In this document: piece after piece, positions 9,210-18,309 of the stretch
How the letters are laid out: every line of letters starts with the position of its first letter
Numbering within the stretch: the first letter of the stretch is position 1
Made by a program: the position numbers and the translations under genes
The notes under the pieces: generated by a model
What the model was told of the DNA's origin: nothing
Database searches by the model: none
Seen by the model: the letters and a program-made list of their open reading frames with translations, nothing else
Assembly (NCBI RefSeq): GCF_001644225.1
Contig: NZ_LSTV01000004.1
Span: 1-64,000 of the forward strand
Reading direction: 5' to 3'
Origin: Microbacterium oleivorans
GTDB taxonomy: Bacteria; Actinomycetota; Actinomycetes; Actinomycetales; Microbacteriaceae
DNA length: 64,000 nt

Positions 9210-10409
9210 ATGGAAAAGGCCGAGCTCACCGCCCTCCTGACCCCCCAGGGATTGCGGATGATCGACGAGGTTGGACCCCTGGCATCCACCGCCGAGGTCG
9301 CGGCCGCCGTCTCGCGGCTGCGCTCCGCCGGCCACTCCCCCGATCTCGTGTCGGCCGTCGTCGGCCAGGCGCACCTGCGCGTGCGCGCAGAGGGCAAGTT
9401 CGGTCCGTTCGCGGAGCGCATGCTGTTCACCCGCGCGGGGCTCGAGCAGGCGACACGGCTCGAGGTCGCCGCCCGGCACGCCGGACGGTTCCGGGCCGCG
9501 GGGATCACCCGCGTCGCCGACCTCGGATGCGGCATCGGCGGCGACGCCCTGGGACTCGCGGGCATCGGCCTCGACGTGCTCGCGGTCGACGCCGACGAGA
9601 CGACGGCCGCCCTCGCCGCCTACAACCTCGCGCCGTTCGGCGACGCCGTCACCGTGCGGCAGGGCCTCGCCGAGGAGACCGACCTGGACGGCTGGGACGC
9701 GGTCTGGCTCGACCCCGCCCGTCGGACCGCGGGGCACAGCGAGACCAGCCGCACCCGGCCCGAGGACTGGTCACCCTCGCTCGACTGGGCGTTCGCCCTC
9801 GCAGAACGGATGCCGGTGGGCATCAAACTCGGACCGGGCCTCGATCGCAGCCTGCTCCCCGACGACGTCGAGGCGCAGTGGATCAGCGTCGACGGTTCGA
9901 CCGTCGAGCTCGTGCTGTGGTCGGGCGCCCTGCGTCGCGACGGCGTGGCACGCTCGGCGCTCGTGATGAGGGGCGGGGCTGCGGCGGAACTGACGGCGGC
10001 CGCCGACGCGCCCGACGAGCCGGTCCGCGAGCTCGGCGCCTTCCTCCACGAGCCCGAGGGCGCCGTCATCCGCGCGCGCCTGATCGGCGAGGTCGCCCGG
10101 GAACTGCAGGCGGGGATGGTGGCCGAGGGCATCGCCTACCTGACCTCGGATGCCGCCTTGACGAACCCCTTCGTGCAGACGTTCCGCGTGCGGGAGGTTC
10201 TGCCGATGAAGGTGCCCGCGATCAACGCCGCCCTCCGCGACAGGGGCGTCGGCACCGTCGAGATCAAGAAGCGCGGCGTCGACGTCGACCCGGCGCAGTT
10301 CCGGCGCAAGCTCGCGCTGCGCGGCGACGCCTCGGCGACGCTGATCCTCACGAGGGTCGGCGAAGGGCGGGACGCGAAGCGGGTCGCCGTACTCGCGGAG
10401 CGCGTCTGA
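9210..10409 (+). CDS. Class I SAM-dependent methyltransferase with THUMP-like C-terminus
   Basis: The 399-residue protein has a Rossmann methyltransferase core. Motif I is VADLGCGIGGDALGLA (about 102-117), the acidic end of beta-2 is VLAVDADE, and motif IV is DAVWLDPARR. A C-terminal part (VREVLPMKVPAINAALRDRG, then EIKKRGVDVDP) resembles the THUMP-like domain found in an actinobacterial methyltransferase family. The substrate is unknown; nucleic acid is the likely class given the THUMP-like domain, but that is inference. It is divergent from groES and convergent with the following membrane-protein gene, with one base between stops. Confidence 0.8.
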   Translation: MEKAELTALLTPQGLRMIDEVGPLASTAEVAAAVSRLRSAGHSPDLVSAVVGQAHLRVRAEGKFGPFAERMLFTRAGLEQATRLEVAARHAGRFRAAGITRVADLGCGIGGDALGLAGIGLDVLAVDADETTAALAAYNLAPFGDAVTVRQGLAEETDLDGWDAVWLDPARRTAGHSETSRTRPEDWSPSLDWAFALAERMPVGIKLGPGLDRSLLPDDVEAQWISVDGSTVELVLWSGALRRDGVARSALVMRGGAAAELTAAADAPDEPVRELGAFLHEPEGAVIRARLIGEVARELQAGMVAEGIAYLTSDAALTNPFVQTFRVREVLPMKVPAINAALRDRGVGTVEIKKRGVDVDPAQFRRKLALRGDASATLILTRVGEGRDAKRVAVLAERV

Positions 10410-10410
10410 C

Positions 10411-10899
10411 TCAGCCGGACAGGGCGCCCTGCGAGGCCGCCCACCACAGCCAGCCGGCGCTGTAGGCGAGCGAGGCGATGCTCAGGCCGAGACCCCAGAA
10501 CGCGGTCTCGCGCTTCTCCCACGGGCGTCGCAGCGCGAGGACGGCGAGGACGACGCCGATCACGCCGACCGGGAAGCCCCAGCCGACGAACCAGGCCAGC
10601 ACGAGCCCGAGCGACCCGAACAACAGTGACCAACCGGCGCTGCGCGGCAGCACCGGCGCCGGGGGGATCCAGCGGACGTCCGGGGCGGCGGCCTCGTCGG
10701 GATCCGGGTGCACCGCGAGCGGCGGTGCGACGGGGAGCGGCTGCGTGAGCTCCCGACGGAAACCGCCCCGGTGCGCGCCGGGGAGCGCGGTGTCCGTCGG
10801 CGCGAGGACGACGTCGGGGGATGCCGCCTCGACGGCGGGAGCAGCGGGGGGCTCGTCCGCGGCAGGGGCGGCGGGCGGCGGCATCCGCTCGTCGCTCAT
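10411..10899 (-). CDS. DUF4190-like small membrane protein
   Basis: 162 residues. The N-terminal 70 or so are Pro/Ala-rich and probably disordered and cytosolic. Two or three hydrophobic helices follow ([31 protein letters not shown], then [19 protein letters not shown]). This layout matches DUF4190-type proteins of actinobacteria, which have no assigned role. The start overlaps the tsaD stop by 4 nt (ATGA), so it is the last gene of the tsaD operon. Confidence 0.75.
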   Translation of the reverse strand: MSDERMPPPAAPAADEPPAAPAVEAASPDVVLAPTDTALPGAHRGGFRRELTQPLPVAPPLAVHPDPDEAAAPDVRWIPPAPVLPRSAGWSLLFGSLGLVLAWFVGWGFPVGVIGVVLAVLALRRPWEKRETAFWGLGLSIASLAYSAGWLWWAASQGALSG

Positions 10900-11954
10900 G
10901 ACGAGGGCTCCACCTGGATCGTCGTGACGGGCAGGGTCGAGTCGGCACCGAACGCGAGGGTCGAGGCCGGGCGACCGCTCATGATGAGCTCGGAGGCCAG
11001 CGCCGCGATCATCGCCCCGTTGTCGGTGCAGAGCGAGAGGGGCGGGATGCGGACGGCCACCCCCGCGGCCTGCGCACGCTCGAGCGCGACGTCGCGCAGA
11101 CGCTTGTTCGCGATCACGCCGCCACCCAGCAGCAGGCGGGGCACGTCGTGACGCGCGCAGGCGTCGAGCGCCTTCGTCACGAGGACGTCGACGACCGCTT
11201 CGCGGAAGGATGCCGCCACGTCGGGCACCGAGACGGGCTCACCGGCCGCCTCGCGTTGCTCGACCCAGCGCGCGACGGCGGTCTTGAGCCCCGAGAACGA
11301 GAAGTCATAACGGTGCTCGGCCATGTCGGACGCACGCGACATACCGCGCGGGAACCGGATCGCCTGCGGGTCGCCCGTCGCGGCGGCCTTGTCGATCTCG
11401 GGGCCGCCGGGATAGGGCAGACCGAGGATGCGGGCGATCTTGTCGAACGCCTCGCCGGCGGCGTCGTCCATCGTCTCGCCGAGCAGCTCGACGTCCGAGA
11501 CGAGGTCGCGGACGAGGAGCAACGAGGTGTGCCCGCCGCTCACGAGGAGCGCGACGGTCGGGTACTCGACCTCGTCACCGGTGAGGATGTCGGCGGCGAT
11601 GTGCCCCACGAGGTGGTTCACGGCGTACAGCGGTTTGTCGAGGCTGACGGCGAGCGCCTTCGCGGCGCCCACGCCGACCATGAGCGCGCCGGCGAGACCC
11701 GGGCCGCTCGTGACAGCGACCGCGTCGAGGTCGGCGAGCGAGACCTGCGCCTCGGCGAGCGCCGCCTCGATCGCCGGCTGCAGCGCCTCGAGGTGGGCGC
11801 GCGCGGCGACCTCGGGCACGACGCCGCCGTAGCGGGCGTGCTCGTCCATCGAGCTCGCGATCGTGTTCGAGAGCAGGGTGCGACCCCGGACGATGCCGAT
11901 GCCGGTCTCGTCGCAGCTCGTCTCGATACCGAGCACCAGGGGTTCGTGCGTCAT
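10896..11954 (-). CDS. tsaD: tRNA N6-adenosine threonylcarbamoyltransferase TsaD
   Basis: Transfers threonylcarbamoyl to A37 of ANN-decoding tRNAs (t6A), working with TsaB and TsaE. The 352-residue ASKHA-fold protein has the start [11 protein letters not shown], the metal-binding His pair in NHLVGH and the C-terminal [10 protein letters not shown]. TsaB and TsaE are encoded just upstream in the same operon, which supports the assignment. It begins one base before the rimI stop region and overlaps the next gene by 4 nt. Confidence 0.97.
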   Translation of the reverse strand: MTHEPLVLGIETSCDETGIGIVRGRTLLSNTIASSMDEHARYGGVVPEVAARAHLEALQPAIEAALAEAQVSLADLDAVAVTSGPGLAGALMVGVGAAKALAVSLDKPLYAVNHLVGHIAADILTGDEVEYPTVALLVSGGHTSLLLVRDLVSDVELLGETMDDAAGEAFDKIARILGLPYPGGPEIDKAAATGDPQAIRFPRGMSRASDMAEHRYDFSFSGLKTAVARWVEQREAAGEPVSVPDVAASFREAVVDVLVTKALDACARHDVPRLLLGGGVIANKRLRDVALERAQAAGVAVRIPPLSLCTDNGAMIAALASELIMSGRPASTLAFGADSTLPVTTIQVEPSS

Positions 11955-11955
11955 C

Positions 11956-12453
11956 TCAGCACCATCCTTCGGCGGCGGTCGGCGCCGCGGTGCGACGGGC
12001 GTCCCAGGCGACGAGGTTCAGCTGCATGACGATCGCGTCGACGTCGTCGGGCTGGTAGTAGCGCGGCCGGCGGCCCACCTCGGCGAACCCTTCGGACAGG
12101 TAGAGCGCGGCGGCTCCGGGATTGTCGGCGCGCACCTCGAGGAACACCTCGCGCGCGCCGCGGGACCGGGCCGTCGCGAGCAGTTCGCGCAGCAGCGCGC
12201 GGCCCCGGCCGTGACCCCGCGCGTCGGCGGCGATCGCGATGGTCTGGATGTCGGCATCCGCTGCGCCCTGCACGGCGCGCACACCGCCGTACCCGACGAC
12301 ACGGCCCGCCTCGACGTCGACGACGTACCGGCCGTGGGGGGAGGCGAGCTCGCCCGCCATGAGGGCGTCGCTCCACGCATCGGTCGGGAAGGACGCGCGC
12401 TCGAGGCGCATGATGTCGTCGAGGTCCGCGGCGGTCGCGGTGCGGAGGGTCAC
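11956..12453 (-). CDS. rimI: GNAT N-acetyltransferase RimI
   Basis: Ribosomal-protein-S18-alanine N-acetyltransferase family. The 165-residue protein has the GNAT acetyl-CoA pattern: core strand [21 protein letters not shown] with the RGHGRG pyrophosphate loop, then [15 protein letters not shown]. Placement between tsaB and tsaD is standard in actinobacteria. The GTG start overlaps the tsaB stop (GTGA). The real substrate in actinobacteria may be broader than S18. Confidence 0.9.
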   Translation of the reverse strand: MTLRTATAADLDDIMRLERASFPTDAWSDALMAGELASPHGRYVVDVEAGRVVGYGGVRAVQGAADADIQTIAIAADARGHGRGRALLRELLATARSRGAREVFLEVRADNPGAAALYLSEGFAEVGRRPRYYQPDDVDAIVMQLNLVAWDARRTAAPTAAEGWC

Positions 12454-13118
12454 GAGCCGACCTTCTTGCGAGCGCCGGGGAGGGTGACGTCGGGCGCGCG
12501 CAGGTACAGCGGCTCGCCGAGGGACTCGACCCTGCCCGCGGCGACCGCGCGCGCCGCGACGAGCGCGACCATCGCGCCCGGGATCGCCGTCACGTCCCGG
12601 CGCTCGGCGCCGTGCGCGGCGAGCGCGTCGTCGACGGCGTCGCGCGGGGTCAGGGTGGCCTCGGTCACGCGCCGCGGGAGTCCGTCGTCGTCGATGCCGT
12701 CGTAGACGGTGTACGCGAACTCGCGGCGGCGGGCGTCGGTGACGACCGCGAACCGCGGCAACTCGGCGAACGGGTCGGCGAGCAGCACCGCGAGGGCGGC
12801 CGCGTCGTGGCTACGCACGGGGACGACCGGGATGCCGCGGCCCAGCGCGAACGCGCGCGCCGCCGCGATCCCGACCCGCAGCCCCGTGAACGGCCCGGGC
12901 CCCATGCCCGCGGCCACGCGGGTCAGGGCGACGGGCTGCGGAGCGCCGGTCGCACCGATGGGGCCGTGCGCGGCATCCGTCATCACCTGCTGCAGCAGGG
13001 AGCCGATGATCTCGGCGTGCCCGAGCGGGTCGGCACTGGCGACCTCGGCGCGCACCGCACCGTCGACATCGGTGACGGCGACGGCCGTGCCGAGGGACGT
13101 GTCGATGCCGAGGATCAC
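12450..13118 (-). CDS. tsaB: t6A-synthesis protein TsaB
   Basis: Non-catalytic ASKHA partner of TsaD (222 aa). The start ILGIDTSLGTAVAV and the central GMGPGPFTGLRVGIAAARA are family signatures. The GTG start at 13118 lies 7 nt after TACCCT, so besides operon transcription it may have its own leaderless promoter in the 48-nt gap after tsaE. Confidence 0.94.
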   Translation of the reverse strand: MILGIDTSLGTAVAVTDVDGAVRAEVASADPLGHAEIIGSLLQQVMTDAAHGPIGATGAPQPVALTRVAAGMGPGPFTGLRVGIAAARAFALGRGIPVVPVRSHDAAALAVLLADPFAELPRFAVVTDARRREFAYTVYDGIDDDGLPRRVTEATLTPRDAVDDALAAHGAERRDVTAIPGAMVALVAARAVAAGRVESLGEPLYLRAPDVTLPGARKKVGS

Positions 13119-13125
13119 AGGATCA

Positions 13126-13131
13126 AGGGTA
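13126..13131 (-). promoter_or_regulatory. -10 element, leaderless tsaB
   Basis: TACCCT on the minus strand, 7 nt before the GTG at 13118, in the only sizeable gap of the tsaE-tsaB-rimI-tsaD run. Confidence 0.45.
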
Positions 13132-13166
13132 TCGGGAGGACGGATGCCGCGACGCGGCCGCCGCGA

Positions 13167-13670
13167 TCAGGGACGTCGCGTGACGGTGACGATGCGCGGC
13201 GCGGCGTCCTCGAGCTCGGCGGCGTAGGGGCCGGTCGTGCCGCAGGCGTTGTCGACGCCCGTACCGCTCCAGCCGCGCTCGATCTCGAGCTCCCACCACG
13301 TGTCGACGAGGCCATCGACCATGCCGCGCCCCCACTCCACGATCGTGACCGACCGGTCGGGGTCGAGGCCCAGGTCGTCGAGCTCGGCCGGGGAACCGAG
13401 CCGGTAGGCGTCGACGTGCACGAGCGCGGGGCCGCCGACTTCGGACGGGTGGGTGCGGGCGATCACGAACGTGGGGCTCTGCACGGGACCGCGGACCCCG
13501 AGGCCCGCGCCGATACCGCGGGTGAGGGTCGTCTTGCCGGCGCCGAGGGGACCCGTGAGGACGAGCAGGTCGCCGGCGCGCAGGGCGCCGCCCAGCTCGC
13601 GGCCGAGCCGCTCCATGTCCTCGGGCGAGGCGACCTCTCGGCGCCCCTCGAAGTGCTCCATCCCGGTCAT
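13167..13670 (-). CDS. tsaE: t6A-synthesis ATPase TsaE
   Basis: ATPase that drives the TsaB-TsaD cycle. The P-loop GPLGAGKTT is at residues 40-48, followed by the family's QSPTFVIARTH, HVDAYRL and IVEWGRGMVDGL. The 167-residue protein overlaps the alr stop by 4 nt (ATGA). Confidence 0.95.
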   Translation of the reverse strand: MTGMEHFEGRREVASPEDMERLGRELGGALRAGDLLVLTGPLGAGKTTLTRGIGAGLGVRGPVQSPTFVIARTHPSEVGGPALVHVDAYRLGSPAELDDLGLDPDRSVTIVEWGRGMVDGLVDTWWELEIERGWSGTGVDNACGTTGPYAAELEDAAPRIVTVTRRP

Positions 13671-14791
13671 GACCGCACCTCCCGTCGCGGCACGCGCGGG
13701 CCGATGCGCGTGACGATCTCGTAGTTGATGGTGTCGGCGGCGTCGGCCCAGTCGGTCGCGGCGGGTACGCCCGCCGCCGGGTCGCCGAAGAGCACGGCCT
13801 CGTCGCCGACCGCGACCGGTGCGTCGCCGACGTCGACGACGAACTGGTCCATCGCGATGCGTCCGGCGACGGGGAACGTGCGTCCCCCGATCGAGACGGG
13901 TCCGGCACCGGAGGCGGCGCGTGGGACACCGTCGGCGTACCCCATCGAGATCAGCGCGAGCGTCGACTCGCTGGCCGTGCGGTGCAGGTAGCCGTAGGAG
14001 ACCCCCTGCCCCGCGGGCACGCGGCGGACAGCGGCGACCGCCGCCCGGAGTGTCATCGCGGGACGCAGCCCGAGGTCGGCGGACGACCGGTCAGCGAACG
14101 GCGACAGCCCGTAGATCGCGACGCCGAGACGGACGCAGCCCAGGCGCGCCTCGGGCAGGTCGAGGGCGGCGTGGGATGCCGCGATGTGACGCAACGGCGG
14201 ACGGAGACCCGCCGCTTCGGCCGCCGCCTGGGCGACGGTGAAACGCGACAGCGCCGTGCGGTCGTCGGCGGCGGACGTGTTGGAGAGGTGACTGAACAGG
14301 CCCAGAACCCGGATGACGCCGGCCTCCTCGAGGGCCGCCGCCTCGGCGAACACTGCGCCGTAGTCGGCGGGGGCGATGCCGTTCCGGCCGAGGCCCGTCT
14401 CGACCTTGAGCTGCACCGTGACGGGCCGCTCCGGCGACCCGGCCGCCGCGGCGGCGCGGACCTGGTAGAGGCTCGACACGCCGAGCTCGATGCGGGCGGC
14501 GGCGGCCTCGGCGAAATCCGCGCCCGGGGCGTGCAACCAGGCGAGCACGGGAGCGTCGATGCCCGCGGCGCGCAGCTCGAGCGCCTCACCCACATCGGCG
14601 ACCGCCAGGCGCGCCGCCCCGCCGGCGAGGGCCGCCCGCGCCGAGCGCACGGCTCCGTGACCGTACCCGTCGGCCTTCACGACGGCGATGACCTCGGACG
14701 CGGTCACCCGCGCCAGGTGCCGCACGTTGTGCTCGATCGCGCCGACGTCGATGACCGCTTCCCGCGCGACGCCCTCCGGCATCCGGGTCAC
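13667..14791 (-). CDS. alr: Alanine racemase
   Basis: PLP enzyme interconverting L- and D-alanine for peptidoglycan. Lys39 in VIAVVKADGYGHGAV binds PLP, and the second catalytic residue is the Tyr of GVSYGYLHRT. The 374-residue length is typical. The GTG start overlaps the acpS stop by 4 nt; together with tsaE this is a common actinobacterial order. Confidence 0.96.
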   Translation of the reverse strand: MTRMPEGVAREAVIDVGAIEHNVRHLARVTASEVIAVVKADGYGHGAVRSARAALAGGAARLAVADVGEALELRAAGIDAPVLAWLHAPGADFAEAAAARIELGVSSLYQVRAAAAAGSPERPVTVQLKVETGLGRNGIAPADYGAVFAEAAALEEAGVIRVLGLFSHLSNTSAADDRTALSRFTVAQAAAEAAGLRPPLRHIAASHAALDLPEARLGCVRLGVAIYGLSPFADRSSADLGLRPAMTLRAAVAAVRRVPAGQGVSYGYLHRTASESTLALISMGYADGVPRAASGAGPVSIGGRTFPVAGRIAMDQFVVDVGDAPVAVGDEAVLFGDPAAGVPAATDWADAADTINYEIVTRIGPRVPRREVRS

Positions 14792-15144
14792 GATCCCGCC
14801 TCCGCGACGACGTAGGCCGTCGCGAGTCCCGCGTCGTGCGAGAGCGACAGGTGCACGGTCGTGATGCCGCGGTCGGCGACGGTGACGGCGGTCTCGCCCG
14901 ACAGCGCGAAGACGGGGCGACCCGAAGGTTCGGAGGCCACCTCGATGTCCGTCCAGTGCACGCCGTCCGAGCCGCCGAGCGCCTTGATGAGCGCCTCCTT
15001 CGCCGCGTAGCGGGCGGCGAGCGAGTGCGGCTTGAGGGTCTGCTCGGCGGGCGTGAACAGGCGCTGCATGAGTTTCGGGGTGCGGGCGATCGACGCCTCG
15101 AAGCGCGGGATGTCGACGAGGTCGACGCCGATGCCGATGATCAT
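14788..15144 (-). CDS. acpS: Holo-ACP synthase
   Basis: Attaches phosphopantetheine from CoA to acyl carrier protein. The 118-residue protein has the two Mg-binding motifs, IGIGVDLVDIPRF (Asp8) and RYAAKEALIKAL (Glu). A strong GGGGGAGG lies 4 nt before the ATG, so this is probably the first gene of the acpS-alr-tsaE-tsaB-rimI-tsaD operon. Confidence 0.95.
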   Translation of the reverse strand: MIIGIGVDLVDIPRFEASIARTPKLMQRLFTPAEQTLKPHSLAARYAAKEALIKALGGSDGVHWTDIEVASEPSGRPVFALSGETAVTVADRGITTVHLSLSHDAGLATAYVVAEAGS

Positions 15145-15229
15145 GCCGCCTCCCCCTCGCCGCGCTCTACGGCATCAGATCAGGATATCCGGGGACGGCT
15201 GCGCGTCGGCGGAGTGGCGGCGGGTGGCG

Positions 15230-15817
15230 TCAGCCGACGGCGAGGCGGACGACGCGCTCGACGGCGTCGAGACCGGGCGAGAGCTGCGCGTCGGAGCGTG
15301 CGTAGGTCTCGCGGGAGCGGCCGTAGGGGTCGACCACGTCGTCGTCGGCGGGATCCGCGGGCGGGAGCACGAGACCGCGCTGCCCCGACAGGACGGCGAG
15401 CGCGCCGCGCAGGCGGTCCCGCGGCTCCGCGCCGACGGCACCGGCCCGCAGCGCCTCGTCGGGGGTCGCCGAGGCGAGGCGCTCGAACTCACGGATCGTG
15501 AACGCGGTCCGCAGCTGCCCCGGGGCGAGCTCGACCACCGCGCGCCGGTGGTCGCGGTCCATGGCGAGCACCAGGTCGGGGCCTCGCAGGATCGGCTCGG
15601 TCAGGTACCGCGATCCGTGGGCCGCGATCCGGTCGGCGGGCACGCCGCGGGCGATCGCGAGCTCGGCGGCTTCGACCGGCATCCGCACTCCCTCACGTGC
15701 GCGGATGCCCGCGCTCGTCGCCACCACGCCGAGGTCCGCGAGGCGCTGCTCGAGGACGAGCGCCGCGAGCGGCGAGCGGCAGATGTTGCCCGTGCAGACG
15801 GTGAGGATGTGGATCAC
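15230..15817 (-). CDS. Low-molecular-weight protein-tyrosine phosphatase
   Basis: The 195-residue protein has the phosphate loop VCTGNICRSPLA (Cys8 nucleophile, CX5RS) and a late acid motif VVDPYGRSRETY. It belongs to the family that includes Wzb/PtpA-type phosphatases. Such enzymes dephosphorylate BY-kinases in capsule systems; the only BY-kinase in the window is about 30 kb away, so pairing is inference only. The start is GTG at 15817 with no clear ribosome-binding site. Arsenate-reductase-like function is a weaker alternative. Confidence 0.85.
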   Translation of the reverse strand: MIHILTVCTGNICRSPLAALVLEQRLADLGVVATSAGIRAREGVRMPVEAAELAIARGVPADRIAAHGSRYLTEPILRGPDLVLAMDRDHRRAVVELAPGQLRTAFTIREFERLASATPDEALRAGAVGAEPRDRLRGALAVLSGQRGLVLPPADPADDDVVDPYGRSRETYARSDAQLSPGLDAVERVVRLAVG

Positions 15818-15921
15818 GCGGGGCCCTTCGAGACGGATGCCGCGACTCGCCCTCGTCCGAGTCGCCCCCTCGGTGCTCGGCGGGACGGTGGCGCGGGGGT
15901 GGGACGCGGACGGGCACCCGA

Positions 15922-15927
15922 TACGGT
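15922..15927 (+). promoter_or_regulatory. -10 element, leaderless CPBP gene
   Basis: TACGGT, then 6 nt, then the GTG at 15934. Confidence 0.55.
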
Positions 15928-15933
15928 AGGCCC

Positions 15934-16746
15934 GTGCAGGATCAGCTTAGCGACGGCCCCTCGTCCCCCGCGGCGGAGGCGGAGACCCCGATCGCCGAGC
16001 CCGAGCGCCGCCCCGACGGCGACGAGCGGCGCCGCCGCGGCCGTCGCCGACGCCGCACCGACTGGCGCCTCGGCGGCACCGGGGTGCGCCCCTGGAACGG
16101 CAGCCTGCTGGTCATCGCGCTGCTCAGCCTGGGCGCGGCGATCTTCGCCGGCTCGCTCGTGCAGCTGCTGTGGCGGTCGCCGTCGGCGCCGCTGGTCTCG
16201 ACGGCGATCCTGTGGGTCGGGATGCTGGTCCCCGTCGTGGTCGCGTTCCGCCGCGGACGCCCGGCCGGGCTGCTGCGCGTGCGCGGCGCGGACGTGATCT
16301 ACGGACTCGCTCTGGGCCTCGGCCTGCGGGTGATCGAGGGATGGGTGTCGGATGCCGCGGCCCGCCCGTTCCCGTCCGCGAACCTCACCTCGTCGTGGCT
16401 GCTGACCGAGGCGATCCCGTCGGGGCTCGTCGGCCCGGTGGTCGAGGAGTTCTTCTTCCGCACCGTCGTCCTCGTCGCGATGTACGGGCTCCTCCGACGC
16501 ACCGCGGGTCGCACCGCGGCGGCGGTCGCGGCGGTCCTCGTCTCGACGGCGAGCTTCATCCTCATCCACGTCGTCGACGGCTCGCTGCCGCTCGGCGAGT
16601 CCCTCTCGGTGGGCGCCGTCGGCCTCGTCTGCGCGACCCTGGTCATCCTGACCGGACGCGTGTGGGGGGCCGTGTTCGTGCACATCGTCTACAACGCGAC
16701 GGCGCTGCTCCTGATGGCGGCGGGCGCGGCGATCTCCGGCGGGTGA
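15934..16746 (+). CDS. CPBP-family intramembrane metalloprotease
   Basis: Abi/CAAX-protease-like membrane protein (270 aa). An Arg/Asp-rich cytosolic N-terminus of about 45 residues precedes about eight hydrophobic helices. The CPBP motifs are present: EEFFFR (EExxxR), then FILIHVVDG, then HIVYN. Substrates of bacterial members are mostly unknown; membrane-protein processing or bacteriocin immunity are reported roles for relatives. It stands alone and converges with ugd. Confidence 0.85.
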   Translation: MQDQLSDGPSSPAAEAETPIAEPERRPDGDERRRRGRRRRRTDWRLGGTGVRPWNGSLLVIALLSLGAAIFAGSLVQLLWRSPSAPLVSTAILWVGMLVPVVVAFRRGRPAGLLRVRGADVIYGLALGLGLRVIEGWVSDAAARPFPSANLTSSWLLTEAIPSGLVGPVVEEFFFRTVVLVAMYGLLRRTAGRTAAAVAAVLVSTASFILIHVVDGSLPLGESLSVGAVGLVCATLVILTGRVWGAVFVHIVYNATALLLMAAGAAISGG

Positions 16747-16764
16747 TGACACCACCCGCCGGAG
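16734..16764 (+). terminator. Hairpin overlapping the CPBP stop codon
   Basis: A perfect 12-bp stem, ctccggcgggtg (16734-16745) with cacccgccggag (16753-16764). The first arm contains the last codons and the beginning of the stop. It lies between convergent genes and may end both transcripts, although neither side has a U-tract. Confidence 0.5.
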
Positions 16765-16777
16765 CGCCGCGCATCGG

Positions 16778-18088
16778 TCAGGGGCGACCCATCCCGTAGT
16801 ACGTCCATCCGGCGGCGCGCCACGCAGCGGGGTCGAAAGCGTTGCGGCCGTCGACGACGACGCGGCCGGCCGTGAGGGATGCCGCATGCTCGGGACTGAG
16901 CTCGCGCCGGTACTCATCCCACTCGGTCACCAGGATGACGGCGTCGGCGCCCGTCAGCGCCTCGTCGCGGTCGGCGACGTAGGTCAGATGAGGGTGCTGG
17001 CGGCGCGCGTTCTCGATCGCCTCAGGGTCAGTGAGGGTGACGCTCGCGCCGAGCCCGTGCAGACGGACGGCGACGTCGAGACCCGGAGAGTCGCGGATGT
17101 CGTCGGAGTAGGGCTTGAAGGCTGCGCCGAGGACGGTGACCTTCTTGCCGAAGAGCTCGCCGCCGAGGCCGTCCTGGACGAGCTGGACCGCGCGCTCTCG
17201 GCGGCGCATGTTGATCTCATCGACCTCGCGCAGGAACGCGACCGATTCACCGCGGCCGAGTTCCTCGGCGCGGGCGGAGAAGGCACGGATGTCCTTCGGC
17301 AGGCACCCGCCGCCGAATCCGATGCCGGCGCCGAGGAACCGGCGACCGATACGAGCGTCATGGCCGATCGCGTCGGCCAGCATCGTGACGTCGGCACCGG
17401 CGACCTCTGCGATCTCGGCCATCGCGTTGATGAAGCTGATCTTCGTCGCGAGGAACGCGTTCGCCGACACCTTCACGAGCTCTGCGGTCGCGTAGTCGGT
17501 CACGATGAAGGGCGTCCCCTTCGCGATCGACGGGTGGTAGACCTCGCGCAGCACCTGCGTGGCGCGCTCGCCCTCGTCACCGGCGGGAACACCCGCGACG
17601 AGGCGGTCGGGGTCGACCGTGTCCTGCACGGCGAATCCCTCGCGCAGGAACTCGGGGTTCCAGACGAGGGTCGCGCCCGTCGCGCTGACGCGGGGGGCGA
17701 GGGATGCGGCGGTGCCGACGGGAACCGTCGACTTGCCCGCGACGATGTCGCCCTCGGACAGATGCGGGAGGAGCGCATCGACGGCCGCGTTGACGTAGGT
17801 CAGGTCGGCCGCGTAGCCGCCCTTGACCTGGGGCGTGCCGACACCGACGAAGTGGACGGCTGCGCCCGCGGCGGCGGCGAAGTCGGTCGAGAAGGACAGT
17901 CGACCGGAGGCGATGCCCTCGGAGAGGATCTCGGACAGGCCGGGCTCGAAGAACGGGGCCTCGCCGGCGGCGAGCGAGGCGATCTTCCGCTCATCCACGT
18001 CGATGCCAACCACTTCGTGGCCGATCGAGGCCATGGCCGCCGCGTGCACGGCCCCCAGGTAGCCGCATCCGATGACAGAAAGTCGCAT
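16778..18088 (-). CDS. ugd: UDP-glucose 6-dehydrogenase
   Basis: Oxidises UDP-glucose to UDP-glucuronate, a precursor for acidic exopolysaccharides. The 436-residue protein has the NAD-binding start LSVIGCGYLGAVHAAAM, the active-site Cys in GFGGGCLPKD and the late NAD/UDP domain FKPYSDDIRDSPGLDVA. ATG 18088 follows GGAGGG at 8 nt; longer upstream reading frame lacks a site. It likely serves the glycan genes in the right half of the window. Confidence 0.95.
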   Translation of the reverse strand: MRLSVIGCGYLGAVHAAAMASIGHEVVGIDVDERKIASLAAGEAPFFEPGLSEILSEGIASGRLSFSTDFAAAAGAAVHFVGVGTPQVKGGYAADLTYVNAAVDALLPHLSEGDIVAGKSTVPVGTAASLAPRVSATGATLVWNPEFLREGFAVQDTVDPDRLVAGVPAGDEGERATQVLREVYHPSIAKGTPFIVTDYATAELVKVSANAFLATKISFINAMAEIAEVAGADVTMLADAIGHDARIGRRFLGAGIGFGGGCLPKDIRAFSARAEELGRGESVAFLREVDEINMRRRERAVQLVQDGLGGELFGKKVTVLGAAFKPYSDDIRDSPGLDVAVRLHGLGASVTLTDPEAIENARRQHPHLTYVADRDEALTGADAVILVTEWDEYRRELSPEHAASLTAGRVVVDGRNAFDPAAWRAAGWTYYGMGRP

Positions 18089-18309
18089 CTCAGAATCCCT
18101 CCACACGCACGCCGTGTCTTCGGGGTGCCGGTCGTGTCTATCAGATTCCGATGACGACCATTTGTCACGGAGGTGTCTTGGGACGCATTGATCGTGTCGA
18201 TCGGGCCGAACACGCACGTGACGCCGTGGGCGAGGATCGCTATCGTGAGCGGACAACCGCACCATCACTTCCGAGTTCTGACATCACCTCACCCGAAGAG
18301 GACGTCACG

